Below are positions 25,305-34,087 of a stretch of DNA of 64,000 nucleotides, piece after piece. The DNA comes from Aliamphritea hakodatensis (GTDB lineage: Bacteria; Pseudomonadota; Gammaproteobacteria; Pseudomonadales; Balneatricaceae). The translations under genes and the position numbers were made by a program. Where the stretch lies: positions 3,596,001-3,660,000 of the forward strand of contig NZ_AP025281.1 in the NCBI RefSeq assembly GCF_024347195.1, given 5' to 3'. The notes below the pieces were generated by a model. The model saw only the letters and a list, made by a program, of their open reading frames with translations, made no database searches and was not told the DNA's origin. Positions within the stretch are counted from its first letter, which is position 1. Each line of letters begins with the position of its first letter.

Positions 25305-26822
25305 ATGGCTAAACAGCACCAGGTATATGACCTGTTTGTCGTCGGTGGCGGCATTAACGGGGTAGGCATTGCTGCCGACGCTGCAGGCCGGGGGCTTAGC
25401 GTATACCTGTGTGAAATGAATGATCTGGCTTCGGCAACATCGTCCAACAGCAGCAAGCTGATTCACGGTGGCCTTCGCTACCTGGAATACTACGAATTCC
25501 GGCTGGTGAAAGAAGCACTGGCTGAGCGGGAAGTACTGCTGAAAAACGCGCCACACATTATGTGGCCACTGCGTTTCCGTTTACCGCACAGGCCACACCT
25601 GCGCCCTGCGTGGATGATCCGTGCCGGCCTGTTCCTGTACGATCATCTGGCAAAGCGGGTAACCCTGCCGGCGTCCAAAGGCATTAAGTTTGATCCTTCC
25701 GGCCCGCTGAAAAGCCACATCACCAAAGGCTTTGAATACTCCGACGGCTGGGTGGATGACGCCCGCCTGGTGGTGCTGAACGCCCAACTGGCAGAAGAGC
25801 AAGGCGCTAAAATCAAAACCCGTACCCGCTGCGTGGCTGCCGCCCGCAATGGCGATATCTGGGAAATCAGCGTCGAGAATATACTCACCGGGAAAACCAA
25901 AATTATCCGCAGTAAGGCACTGGTGAATGCTGCCGGCCCGTGGGTGTCCAGCCTGTTTGCCGATACCATGGACATACCTTCACCTAAGAAAATCCGTCTG
26001 GTAAAAGGCAGCCATATTATTGTGCCGCGCATTCACGACGAAGCGCAGGCTTACATTCTGCAGAATGAAGACGGTCGGATTGTCTTTGTGATTCCTTACG
26101 AAGAGCAGTTCTCGCTGATTGGCACCACCGATGAAGAATATCAGGGTGATCCCTCTGCGGTGGCCATCAGTCAGGCTGAAATTGATTACCTGATTGATAT
26201 CAGCAACCAGCATTTCAACACCCAGATCAATCGCACCCAAGTGGTTCGCACCTATTCCGGTGTTCGCCCCCTGCTGGATGACGACGCTGAAAACGCGCAG
26301 GCAGTTACCCGGGACTATACCTTTGAAGTGGATGCCCCGCTCAATCAGGCAACTCTGTTGTCAGTGTTCGGTGGCAAGATCACCACCTACCGGAAGCTGG
26401 CGGAGGCGGCGGTCGATAAACTGTGTGAATATTTCCCGCAGGCCGGCCCGCAATGGACTGCCGATGCAGCCCTGCCCGGCGGCGACTTCACCAGCCAGCC
26501 GCAGTTACTGGATCAGCTGCAGCGCCAATACCCATGGTTACCCCCACATACTGCGCAGCGCTATGTCCGCAGCTACGGCACCCGCAGCCATAAACTGCTG
26601 CAGCACATCGACAGCCTTGAACGCATGGGTCAGGACTTCGGTGCCGGCCTCTACGCCTGTGAAGTGGAATATCTGCTCAAACATGAGTGGGCCGTCAGCC
26701 TTGAAGATATCCTCTGGCGCAGAACCAAGCTGGGTCTGTTCCTGAATGCAGCACAGGTATCTGCCCTGCAGGAATACCTGAACCGCTATTTCAATTTTAA
26801 AAACCTCGACGCCGCTTCTTAA
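25305..26822 (+). CDS. glpD: Aerobic glycerol-3-phosphate dehydrogenase
   Basis: A 505-residue FAD-dependent enzyme of normal length. It begins with the dinucleotide fold (FVVGGGINGVGIAADAAGRG), has the GlpD-type ATSSNSSKLIHGGLRYLEYYE signature region and a C-terminal cap domain (from about residue 390). It oxidises glycerol 3-phosphate to dihydroxyacetone phosphate at the inner membrane, passing electrons to ubiquinone. GGAGG precedes ATG 25305. It follows glpR and precedes a GAPDH gene, placing the product directly into lower glycolysis. Confidence 0.97.
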   Translation: MAKQHQVYDLFVVGGGINGVGIAADAAGRGLSVYLCEMNDLASATSSNSSKLIHGGLRYLEYYEFRLVKEALAEREVLLKNAPHIMWPLRFRLPHRPHLRPAWMIRAGLFLYDHLAKRVTLPASKGIKFDPSGPLKSHITKGFEYSDGWVDDARLVVLNAQLAEEQGAKIKTRTRCVAAARNGDIWEISVENILTGKTKIIRSKALVNAAGPWVSSLFADTMDIPSPKKIRLVKGSHIIVPRIHDEAQAYILQNEDGRIVFVIPYEEQFSLIGTTDEEYQGDPSAVAISQAEIDYLIDISNQHFNTQINRTQVVRTYSGVRPLLDDDAENAQAVTRDYTFEVDAPLNQATLLSVFGGKITTYRKLAEAAVDKLCEYFPQAGPQWTADAALPGGDFTSQPQLLDQLQRQYPWLPPHTAQRYVRSYGTRSHKLLQHIDSLERMGQDFGAGLYACEVEYLLKHEWAVSLEDILWRRTKLGLFLNAAQVSALQEYLNRYFNFKNLDAAS

Positions 26823-26908
26823 CAGGTTATTGCCGCCGGTGTTTTTAACCGGCCGGCGTCGCAGCTTTTATGACCACACAACAACTTTACGTCACTAAGG
26901 GGTTTAGT

Positions 26909-27910
26909 ATGGCAATACGTGTAGCAATTAACGGCTTTGGCCGCATCGGCCGGAATATTTTACGGGCACTGTATGAGTCCGGTTACCGTGATCAGATTCA
27001 GATCGTCGCGATCAATGATCTGGGAGATGCCGCCATCAATGCTCACCTGCTTAGCTACGACTCTGTGCACGGCCGCTTTAATGCTGAGGTCAGCGTCGAT
27101 AACAATGCCTTGCTGGTCAACGGTGATGCTATCCGCATTTATGCAGAACGTGACCCGGCCAAGCTGCCCTGGGAAGCCCATCAGGTCGATGTGGTATACG
27201 AATGCACCGGGCTGTTTACCAGCCGTGACAAAGCCGCCGCCCACCTGAGCGCAGGGGCGAAGAAAGTGATTATCTCAGCACCGGCCGCCGGGGTGGATGC
27301 TACCGTTGTGCACGGCATTAACCATCACCTGCTGAACAACGAACAGCAGATTATTTCCAACGCTTCGTGCACCACCAATTGCCTGGCACCGGTGGCTAAA
27401 TCCCTGAATGACAGCATTGGCATTGAAAGCGGCCTGATGACCACCATTCACGCCTACACCAATGACCAGAAACTCAGCGACGTGTATCACACCGATCCTT
27501 ACCGGGCCCGGGCGGCCACCCAGTCGATGATCCCGACCAAGACCGGCGCGGCTGCGGCGGTAGGCCTGGTACTGCCGGAACTGAATGGCAAGCTGGACGG
27601 CATGGCCGTCCGGGTACCGACCATTAACGTATCACTGGTGGATCTGAGCTTCATTGCGGAACGGGAAACCAGTGCAGAAGAAGTCAACCAGATCATCACG
27701 GATGCCGCTGCCGGCCCGCTGGGTAAAGTGTTGCAGGTGAACACCCTGCCGCTGGTATCCATTGATTTTAATCACAACCCGGCGTCATCCATATTTGACG
27801 CCACCCAGACCCGGGTAAACGGCCGTCTGGTGAAGGTAATGGCCTGGTACGATAATGAATGGGGATTCTCAAACCGTATGCTGGACAATACTTTAGTATG
27901 GAATCTGTGA
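26909..27910 (+). CDS. gap: Glyceraldehyde-3-phosphate dehydrogenase
   Basis: A 333-residue enzyme starting MAIRVAINGFGRIGRN (NAD-binding fold) with the catalytic ASCTTNCLAP motif and the terminal WYDNEWGFSNRM. It converts glyceraldehyde 3-phosphate to 1,3-bisphosphoglycerate. AAGGGG lies before ATG 26909, which starts the conserved sequence. It is 86 bases after glpD and followed by a terminator, then pyruvate kinase. The clustering with glp genes suggests a role in glycerol-driven glycolytic flux. Cofactor preference (NAD or NADP) is not judged. Confidence 0.96.
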   Translation: MAIRVAINGFGRIGRNILRALYESGYRDQIQIVAINDLGDAAINAHLLSYDSVHGRFNAEVSVDNNALLVNGDAIRIYAERDPAKLPWEAHQVDVVYECTGLFTSRDKAAAHLSAGAKKVIISAPAAGVDATVVHGINHHLLNNEQQIISNASCTTNCLAPVAKSLNDSIGIESGLMTTIHAYTNDQKLSDVYHTDPYRARAATQSMIPTKTGAAAAVGLVLPELNGKLDGMAVRVPTINVSLVDLSFIAERETSAEEVNQIITDAAAGPLGKVLQVNTLPLVSIDFNHNPASSIFDATQTRVNGRLVKVMAWYDNEWGFSNRMLDNTLVWNL

Positions 27911-27938
27911 TGAAACTGTAACTTAAACACTATATCCT

Positions 27939-27967
27939 TAAGGGCCTACTCCATTCAGGGCCTTTTT
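27939..27967 (+). terminator. Intrinsic terminator after the GAPDH gene
   Basis: AAGGGCCT (27939-27946) pairs with AGGGCCTT (27956-27963) over eight positions with one G-G mismatch, and is followed by a T-run. Confidence 0.65.
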
Positions 27968-28000
27968 GGATAAGGCCCACTTTCGATGTAAGGCTAAAAA

Positions 28001-29446
28001 ATGCAACGCAGAACGAAAATCGTCGCCACCTTAGGTCCCGCCACAAGCTCTCCCGAAAATATCGCCGCCATGATTACCGCCGGCGTCAACGTTGTCCGTA
28101 TGAACTTCTCCCACGGCTGCGCTGAAGACCATATTGAACGTACCCGTCTGGTCCGTGAACAGGCGGCTAAACAGGGCCGTTTCGTCGCCATTCTCGGCGA
28201 CCTGCAGGGCCCTAAGATCCGAATTTCCCGTTTTGCAAATGACAAAGCAACCCTGACCGTTGGCCAGAGCTTTATTCTGGACGGCGCGCTGGACGGCAAT
28301 GCCGGTGACAGCACCCGTGTCGGTATCGACTACAAAGAACTGGTTACCGACAGCCAGCCGGGCGATATCCTGCTGCTGGACGACGGCCGCCTGGTCTTCG
28401 AGGTGACCTCCGTGGTCGGTCAGGAAATCCACTGTACCGTTCAGGTTGGCGGTGTGATCTCTAACAACAAGGGCATCAACCGCAAAGGCGGTGGCCTGTC
28501 AGCCGCCGCCCTGACCGAAAAAGATAAGCGGGATATCCTGCTGGCTGCCAAGCTGGACGTAGACTTTCTGGCGGTCTCATTCCCCCGCGATGCAGAAGAT
28601 ATGCAAACCGCCCGCAAGCTGATGGAAGCGGCCGGCTGTAACGCCAATCTGATTGCCAAGATTGAACGTGCTGAAGCCATTGAAGACGGTGTACTGGATG
28701 GCATCATCCACGCATCTGACGGTGTAATGGTTGCCCGTGGCGACCTGGGTGTGGAAATCGGTGATGCTGAACTGATCGGCGTCCAGAAACACATCATCGA
28801 GCGTGCCCGTACCGGCAACAAGGTTGTTATCACGGCTACTCAGATGATGGAATCCATGATCAGCTCCCCGCTGCCAACCCGTGCGGAAGTATTCGACGTA
28901 GCGAACGCCGTACTGGACGGTACCGACGCGGTCATGCTGTCCGGTGAAACCGCCATGGGTGACTTCCCTATTCAGACCGTTGAAGCCATGGCCCGGGTCA
29001 TTGTCGGCGCGGAACAGCACCCAAGCAGCAACGTATCCAAGCACCGGATGCACGAGTCCTTCACCTATATTGATGAGTCTGTTGCCCTGTCAGCCATGTA
29101 TGTGGCCAACCACCTGGAAGGGGTTAAAGCCATCATCTGTATGACAGAAACCGGCGCGACACCGCTGATCATGTCGCGGATTCGCTCCCAGCAGCCAATC
29201 TACGCTTACTCACGGCTGACCAAAACCCAGCACCGGGTTGCCATGTACCGGGGGGTTAAAACCATTCCGTTCGACGTGAGCGCAGTACCGAATGAAGAAA
29301 CCAACCAGCGTGCCGTTGATGAACTGGTCCAGCGTGAAGTGGTTGAAGAAGGCGATCTGGTTATCATCACCAAGGGCGATTACGTCAACGCTCAGGGCGG
29401 TACTAACACCATGAAGATCGTCCGTGTCGGCGCGAAGATTCAGTAA
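28001..29446 (+). CDS. pyk: Pyruvate kinase
   Basis: A 481-residue pyruvate kinase with the N-terminal RRTKIVATLGPATSS, the active-site signature containing the catalytic Lys (NLIAKIERAEAIE), metal-binding MVARGDLGVEIG, and a C-terminal allosteric-type domain (about 345-481). It makes pyruvate and ATP from phosphoenolpyruvate. Length and motif layout resemble the gammaproteobacterial PykA type. It has its own terminator. It sits in the glycolytic/glycerol cluster and completes the route from glycerol to pyruvate except for the middle steps. Confidence 0.96.
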   Translation: MQRRTKIVATLGPATSSPENIAAMITAGVNVVRMNFSHGCAEDHIERTRLVREQAAKQGRFVAILGDLQGPKIRISRFANDKATLTVGQSFILDGALDGNAGDSTRVGIDYKELVTDSQPGDILLLDDGRLVFEVTSVVGQEIHCTVQVGGVISNNKGINRKGGGLSAAALTEKDKRDILLAAKLDVDFLAVSFPRDAEDMQTARKLMEAAGCNANLIAKIERAEAIEDGVLDGIIHASDGVMVARGDLGVEIGDAELIGVQKHIIERARTGNKVVITATQMMESMISSPLPTRAEVFDVANAVLDGTDAVMLSGETAMGDFPIQTVEAMARVIVGAEQHPSSNVSKHRMHESFTYIDESVALSAMYVANHLEGVKAIICMTETGATPLIMSRIRSQQPIYAYSRLTKTQHRVAMYRGVKTIPFDVSAVPNEETNQRAVDELVQREVVEEGDLVIITKGDYVNAQGGTNTMKIVRVGAKIQ

Positions 29447-29469
29447 GCACCGTTCAGGTTAAACACTTT

Positions 29470-29495
29470 AAAGCCCTGCCACCGCAGGGCTTTTT
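29470..29495 (+). terminator. Intrinsic terminator of the pyruvate kinase gene
   Basis: AAAGCCCTGC (29470-29479) pairs perfectly with GCAGGGCTTT (29484-29493) around four bases and is followed by a T-run. Confidence 0.9.
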
Positions 29496-29701
29496 ACATT
29501 CTGGCTGGCTATGACGACGAGCCACAGCCTATGTAAAAACGCCGTTGCCCGCGAAGGCAGTCAGTGCTCATTTTCAGGAACACTAAACACTTTGCAACCA
29601 CTACGCTGTTTCAGCCTGTATTCCGGGCCACTTCTACATTAACGATCATTAGACTGTCGTCTTATTTTCTCACCGCAGCCCTTCCCCTTTCCTTTTCACT
29701 T

Positions 29702-29760
29702 GTGTGCCTGTTTTGCACACATTATTGACAGCCACCAAGCGTGTGCCATACTGACACACA
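29702..29760 (+). promoter_or_regulatory. Promoter and operator repeats of the tacAT-type operon
   Basis: GTGTGC (29702-29707) and GCACAC (29715-29720) form an inverted repeat, and GTGTGC recurs at 29741-29746 with CACACA at 29755-29760. Among them lie TTGACA (29725-29730) and, 16 bases later, CATACT (29747-29752), a credible -35/-10 pair. The repeats flank and overlap the promoter, as expected for autorepression by the antitoxin. The rest of the 386-base gap from 29447 holds the pyk terminator and no gene. Confidence 0.55.
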
Positions 29761-29832
29761 AAACCATACCCTTAGGTAACAACAGTACCCACCACTGGTG
29801 GCGAAAAACTAAGACTAAAACCGGAGAAAACG

Positions 29833-30141
29833 ATGACCGTTGTAGCACCAAAGGACGCAAGATTAGTCGCACGTGTGCCGCAGGAGGTTCAGGAATTCGT
29901 CAAGAACGCTGCAGATCTGTCTGGTGCAACACTGTCTCAATTTATTGTAGAAGCTGTCACTGCCAAAGCCCGGTCAGTATATGAAAGTGAGCAAAACATT
30001 CGGCTCTCAATGCAGGGAGCAGAAGCTGTCTTTGCCGCTCTGGACAATCCGCCACCAGTCAATAGCAAGCTTTCAGACGCTGCCAAAGCATTTAATAAGG
30101 AAAATGGATTTCGATATGCTGGGGACAGTTCAGCTGAATAA
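29833..30141 (+). CDS. tacA: DUF1778/TacA-type antitoxin
   Basis: The 102-residue protein has an N-terminal ribbon-helix-helix DNA-binding region (ARLVARVPQEVQEFVKNAADL, then GATLSQFIVEA) and a flexible C-terminal tail that should bind the toxin. This is the DUF1778/TacA family. It overlaps the start of the acetyltransferase gene by 38 bases. Family knowledge: TacA neutralises TacT and represses the operon with it. The upstream GTGTGC repeats are the likely operator. Confidence 0.88.
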   Translation: MTVVAPKDARLVARVPQEVQEFVKNAADLSGATLSQFIVEAVTAKARSVYESEQNIRLSMQGAEAVFAALDNPPPVNSKLSDAAKAFNKENGFRYAGDSSAE

Positions 30142-30637
30142 GCAGCTACATAACCGCAACGATTTTGATTGTGGTGTTGATGCTTTAAATAATTATCTGG
30201 CAAAGCATGCCAGCAGTTCAGACCAACGCTCACTGACGAAAACATTTGTGCTCGTTGATTCTGAGCAACCTGAAAAAATTATTGGCTTTTACACCTTAGC
30301 CTATACAACGGTCTCAGTCCCGGACGGGCATCCCCGCCTGACTCAATACCCTCATCCGGCACCGGCCTTAAAGCTGGCCCGCATGGCGATAGATAAACAT
30401 TTTAAAAATCATCGCTTTGGTGAGCAGCTTTTGCTTGAATGCATCAGAAAGACAGCCCTTTCAACTCAGTCTGACAACCCTGCAGCGGTGATCGGACTCT
30501 TCGTTGATGCTAAAGAAGGGGTTGCGGACTTCTATAAAAATTACGGCTTTACCGAAGTTGACTGTGAAACTCAGCAAAGGCTTTATCTGCCCATACAAAC
30601 CTGCATACAGGTCGCCCTGATGATGGAAAGCGGCTGA
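30104..30637 (+). CDS. tacT: GNAT-family toxin (TacT-type)
   Basis: The 177-residue GNAT acetyltransferase starts MDFDMLGTVQLNKQLHNRNDFDCG in phase with TacT-type toxins (conserved FDCGVDALNNYL). It has the acetyl-CoA region around LARMAIDKHFKNHRFGEQLL and a terminal FYKNYGF. Such toxins acetylate the amino group of charged tRNAs and stop translation. ATG 30104 is preceded by AAGGAAA inside the antitoxin gene; a longer frame to 29981 is out of family. Antitoxin-first order and overlap support the pair. Confidence 0.88.
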   Translation: MDFDMLGTVQLNKQLHNRNDFDCGVDALNNYLAKHASSSDQRSLTKTFVLVDSEQPEKIIGFYTLAYTTVSVPDGHPRLTQYPHPAPALKLARMAIDKHFKNHRFGEQLLLECIRKTALSTQSDNPAAVIGLFVDAKEGVADFYKNYGFTEVDCETQQRLYLPIQTCIQVALMMESG

Positions 30638-30794
30638 ACGTAAGCCTTGTTCAGATCAGTGACCGGCCTGATCAGTTTCTGCTTTCACGTCGTTTCAATT
30701 AAAAAACGATTTCCCTATTCTGAAACCAGCATTCCACGTTGAATGCTATTCGATAACGGTTGACGGCCTGCGACAAATAAATAATCATAGCGCC

Positions 30795-30860
30795 ATGAAC
30801 TTACACCGCACCCACAGCCAGAACATTATTATCATCATTTCTCAGGAAATGGTGGGGTAG
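30795..30860 (+). CDS. ilvA leader peptide with five consecutive Ile codons
   Basis: An ATG at 30795 opens a 21-codon frame ending in TAG at 30858-30860. Codons 11-15 (30825-30839) are ATT ATT ATC ATC ATT, five isoleucines in a row, followed by an intrinsic terminator at 30882-30908 and the threonine ammonia-lyase gene. This is the design of an amino-acid attenuator: scarcity of Ile-tRNA stalls the ribosome on the Ile run. No Shine-Dalgarno is visible. A TTGACG (30760-30765) with TAATCA 16 bases on (30782-30787) would start transcription at or next to the ATG, so the leader may be translated from a leaderless mRNA. Too short for standard gene calling. Confidence 0.8.
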   Translation: MNLHRTHSQNIIIIISQEMVG

Positions 30861-30908
30861 CGCGTGCATCGCTAAATTGGAAAACCCGCCGGCAAGGCGG
30901 GTTTTTTT
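30851..30908 (+). terminator. Isoleucine attenuator: antiterminator and terminator of ilvA
   Basis: Terminator: AAACCCGCC (30882-30890) pairs with GGCGGGTTT (30896-30904), followed by T to 30908. Alternative pairing: GGTGGG (30851-30856, the end of the leader ORF) can pair with CCCGCC (30885-30890), the left terminator arm, with one G-U pair. A ribosome stalled at the Ile run (30825-30839) leaves 30851-30856 free, giving readthrough; a ribosome at the stop codon covers it, giving termination. Confidence 0.75.
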
Positions 30909-30983
30909 ATGACTGAAGAAAACCACGCCACAGACAGCCGCTGCGGACTTCCAATTTTCAAATACTGAAAACGGAGACCCGCC

Positions 30984-32297
30984 ATGACGGCAACCACTTA
31001 CACAGACACCCCGGCCACCCGCAGCACAGCCGCAGATAACGTCTATTACCCGCAGCAGGAAGATATCGTGGCGGCTGCCCGACGGCTGGAAACGGTCGTC
31101 AGCTATACCCCGCTGCTGCGCAGCCAGAACCTGAGCGATCAGTACGGCGCCAACATCTTCCTGAAACGGGAAGATCAGCAAGTCGTTCGCTCATATAAAA
31201 TTCGCGGGGCGTACAACAAAATCCTCTCCCTCAGCACAGAACAGCAAAGTCAGGGCATCGTCTGTGCCAGTGCCGGCAATCACGCCCAGGGGGTTGCCTA
31301 CGCCTGCGCCCTGCTCGGCCTGAAAGGCACCGTCTTTATGCCGGTGCCAACCCCCAGCCAGAAAGTGCAGCAGGTCCGTAAGTACGGCAAGGAGTATGTG
31401 GATATCCGTCTCGCCGGGGACACCTTCGACGACGCCTACCATCAGGCACTGGCATTCTGTGAAAAACAGCAAGCCTCGTTTGTGCATCCGTTCGATGACC
31501 CGGAGGTCATCGAAGGTCAGGCATCCGTCGGCGTGGAGATACTGCAGCAACTGGAACTGGCCGGAGATCATGCCGATATGATGATCATGCCGGTGGGCGG
31601 CGGCGGACTGGCATCCGGGCTTTCCGCATATTTTAAAACCCAGTCACCGGATACTCAGTTAATCGGCGTGGAACCGGAAGGTGCCGCTTCAATGAGCACC
31701 TCATTCATCGCGGGTAGTAACCAGACCCTGCCAGATATCGATACCTTCGTGGATGGCGCAGCGGTACAGCGGGTCGGTGAAAACACCTTCAGAATCTGTC
31801 GTCAAAACCTGCAGGACATACTCACAGTGCCTGAAGGAAAAGTCTGTGCCACCATGCTGCAGCTGTACAACCAGGAAGCCATTGTGGTGGAGCCGGCCGG
31901 TGCACTATCCATCGCCGCACTGGACAGCCTGAAGGATGAGATTCGCGGTAAAACCGTGGTCTGTCTGATCAGCGGCGGCAATAACGACATCCACCGCACC
32001 GAAGAAATCCGTGAACGGGCGTTACTCCATGAAGGGCTGAAGCACTATTTCATCGTTAACTTCCCCCAGCGGGCCGGTGCTCTGCAAGAATTCCTGGCAC
32101 AGGTGCTCGGCCCTGACGATGACATCACCCACTTTGAATATTCAAAGAAAAGTAACAGCAGCAAAGGCCCGGCTCTGATCGGCATTGAACTGAGCCATAA
32201 AGACAACTTCCAGGGCCTGTTGCTACGGATGAATGAACAGCAGGTCCGTTATGAATACCTGAATGACAAACCGGATCTGTTCCGTTTTCTGGTCTGA
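30984..32297 (+). CDS. ilvA: Threonine ammonia-lyase (biosynthetic), single ACT-like domain
   Basis: A 437-residue PLP enzyme: fold-type II catalytic domain (about 25-335) with the PLP lysine in RSYKIRGAYN and the phosphate-binding MPVGGGGLASG, then one ACT-like regulatory domain (about 345-437, HYFIVNFPQRAGALQEF). It deaminates threonine to 2-oxobutanoate, the first step to isoleucine. It is shorter than E. coli IlvA (514, two ACT-like units). The isoleucine-rich leader and terminator upstream show that this copy is biosynthetic and attenuated by isoleucine supply. It is apparently monocistronic. Confidence 0.93.
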   Translation: MTATTYTDTPATRSTAADNVYYPQQEDIVAAARRLETVVSYTPLLRSQNLSDQYGANIFLKREDQQVVRSYKIRGAYNKILSLSTEQQSQGIVCASAGNHAQGVAYACALLGLKGTVFMPVPTPSQKVQQVRKYGKEYVDIRLAGDTFDDAYHQALAFCEKQQASFVHPFDDPEVIEGQASVGVEILQQLELAGDHADMMIMPVGGGGLASGLSAYFKTQSPDTQLIGVEPEGAASMSTSFIAGSNQTLPDIDTFVDGAAVQRVGENTFRICRQNLQDILTVPEGKVCATMLQLYNQEAIVVEPAGALSIAALDSLKDEIRGKTVVCLISGGNNDIHRTEEIRERALLHEGLKHYFIVNFPQRAGALQEFLAQVLGPDDDITHFEYSKKSNSSKGPALIGIELSHKDNFQGLLLRMNEQQVRYEYLNDKPDLFRFLV

Positions 32298-32461
32298 AAA
32301 GGTTCACCGGCCTGCTCAGTGCCACCACGGTACCGGGCAGGACACTGCCCCGGCAGGAGGGATAGGTTACAATACTTATTGCGCCTGAAAGGAACATCCG
32401 GCGACGGGTTATATCTAATAACCACGCCCTGTAATTTTATGAACAGCAAGGACACCGGTAC

Positions 32462-33142
32462 ATGCTTTTTATCCTGCTCGGCCTGATCCTCGTGGTACTG
32501 GCCTTTGGCCCCCAGTACTGGGTCAGACACATTATCCGTAAACACCACACACCGCTGGAGAACATGCCCGGCACCGGTGCGGAGCTCGCTGCGCACCTGA
32601 TCGAACGCTTTAAGCTGGAAGGGGTAAGGGTGCAGGAAACCGGGCCGGATCAGAACTACTATTCGCCGGCGGAAAAAATCGTCGGCCTTGCGCCGGACGT
32701 ATTCCATGGCCGGTCTCTCTCCTCAGTGGCCATTGCCACCCATGAGGTAGGCCATGCGATTCAGTACAACCGTCAGGAAGCCGTCAGCAAGCTGCGCAGT
32801 AAGTATACGGTGCCGGCCAAAATGGTACAGGGCATTGGCATTTTCATTCTGTCCAGTACGCCGTTTATCGGCCTGCTCGCCAAGGCGCCTGCCGTGATGG
32901 CGCTCACCGTTGTTGCCGGCATCGCTACTATGCTTGCTTCGGTTGTCTTTCATGCCATGGTACTGCCGGAAGAATACGACGCCAGCTTCGGTAAGGCTCT
33001 GCCCATTCTGGAAGAAGGTTATGTGCCTGAGGAACATTTACCGGCGGTAAGGGAAGTGCTTAAAGCAGCGGCTTACACATACGTCGCCGGTGCACTGGCG
33101 GATATCCTCAGTATCTGGCGCTGGCTGCTGATCCTGCGCTGA
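32462..33142 (+). CDS. YugP-type membrane zinc metallopeptidase
   Basis: A 226-residue protein with an N-terminal helix (about 2-18), a zinc-binding HEVGH (ATHEVGHAIQY) and two further hydrophobic segments in the second half, the layout of the neutral zinc metallopeptidase family typified by B. subtilis YugP (PF04298). The late LPEEYDASFGKALPIL supplies the probable third ligand region. It is expected in the inner membrane; no substrate is known. Normal length. Confidence 0.9.
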   Translation: MLFILLGLILVVLAFGPQYWVRHIIRKHHTPLENMPGTGAELAAHLIERFKLEGVRVQETGPDQNYYSPAEKIVGLAPDVFHGRSLSSVAIATHEVGHAIQYNRQEAVSKLRSKYTVPAKMVQGIGIFILSSTPFIGLLAKAPAVMALTVVAGIATMLASVVFHAMVLPEEYDASFGKALPILEEGYVPEEHLPAVREVLKAAAYTYVAGALADILSIWRWLLILR

Positions 33143-33213
33143 GACATTTCGCCACGAAAAATCCACAAAAGCCACTATGCTTACCTGAAGCACATAAGCG
33201 AAAGGAGTGCAGC

Positions 33214-33540
33214 ATGGCGCAATACATGATCACCTACCTGGGGGGCAAACAGCCCGCCACACCGGAAGAAGGTAAGCAGCACTTTGCCAGATACATGCAA
33301 TGGCTGGCAGCACTGGGCACCGCGGTGGTCAGCCCCGCCAATCCGCTGAAAGGTACCTGTGTAATGCACCCCGGTGGTGACGTAACAGAAGGTGGTGATA
33401 CCGGCATGTCCGGCTTTACCCTGATCGAAGCAGACTCCATGGACGCGGCAAGAGCCATGGCACAGGACTGCCCGTTTCTGGAAATTGGCGGCTCGCTGGA
33501 AATATCAGAACTGATTAAAATGCCCAAACCCAGCCATTAA
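33214..33540 (+). CDS. YCII/DGPF-type small protein
   Basis: The 108-residue product starts MAQYMITYLGG and has the ferredoxin-like alternation of the YCII/DGPF group (short N-terminal strand, a helix with HFARYMQWL, then GFTLIEADSMDAARAMAQDCPFLEIGG). Members are uncharacterised or linked to small-molecule turnover. GAAAGGAG lies 7 bases before the ATG. It is monocistronic and converges with the MOSC gene. Confidence 0.75.
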   Translation: MAQYMITYLGGKQPATPEEGKQHFARYMQWLAALGTAVVSPANPLKGTCVMHPGGDVTEGGDTGMSGFTLIEADSMDAARAMAQDCPFLEIGGSLEISELIKMPKPSH

Positions 33541-33562
33541 GACCCGGCCCGGTTTTTCTGAG

Positions 33563-34066
33563 TTATTCTTCAGGAGGTTGGGCGATAACCGCATCGCCAA
33601 TACGGATGGTGCCGGAACGCAGGATCTTTGCACACAGCCCGCCGTGCCCCAGCATGGCGGCCACCCCGCCCTTCCCCAGCGCGGTTTCCATTCTGGAACA
33701 GGGATGACACAGCGCCGTCGCTTCAAATAGCGCATCACCGATGGTGAACTGCTGATGGCGCAAAGCAGTCAGGTTAATGTTCTTCACCACCAGATTTCGC
33801 CGCAAAACACCGGGCGGTAGGGTCTCCAAACCTGTAAAGTGACGGATCATCTGGATATATTCTTCAGAAATAATCGTCACCTGACGGCCTGATCCGGGGG
33901 TTTTCTCACAACGGTGATCCCCTTCCAGCCCCAGAGTTTCCAGCGCCTGTACTTCCGGCACTTCGGTCATCTCCTGCTTACGGCCCGGCCGCAGGCCGAT
34001 CCAGCTTAGTTCACCCGGTGGTAAGTCTTTAACAAAACGTCCGAAGAGAAATTTTTGTGCTTTCAC
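33563..34066 (-). CDS. MOSC domain protein
   Basis: The 167-residue protein is essentially one MOSC domain: LSWIGLRPGRKQEM at the N-terminus, GLEGDHR with RQVTIISEEY, and the conserved cysteine in ATALCHPCSRME. MOSC domains bind sulfur or molybdenum cofactor (C-terminal part of Moco sulfurase, YiiM). No molybdoenzyme gene is adjacent. It is 21 bases downstream of an AmpG-like gene on the same strand and may be co-transcribed with it. Confidence 0.9.
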   Translation of the reverse strand: MKAQKFLFGRFVKDLPPGELSWIGLRPGRKQEMTEVPEVQALETLGLEGDHRCEKTPGSGRQVTIISEEYIQMIRHFTGLETLPPGVLRRNLVVKNINLTALRHQQFTIGDALFEATALCHPCSRMETALGKGGVAAMLGHGGLCAKILRSGTIRIGDAVIAQPPEE

Positions 34067-34087
34067 CGGGTGTACTCCTTTCAGCAG

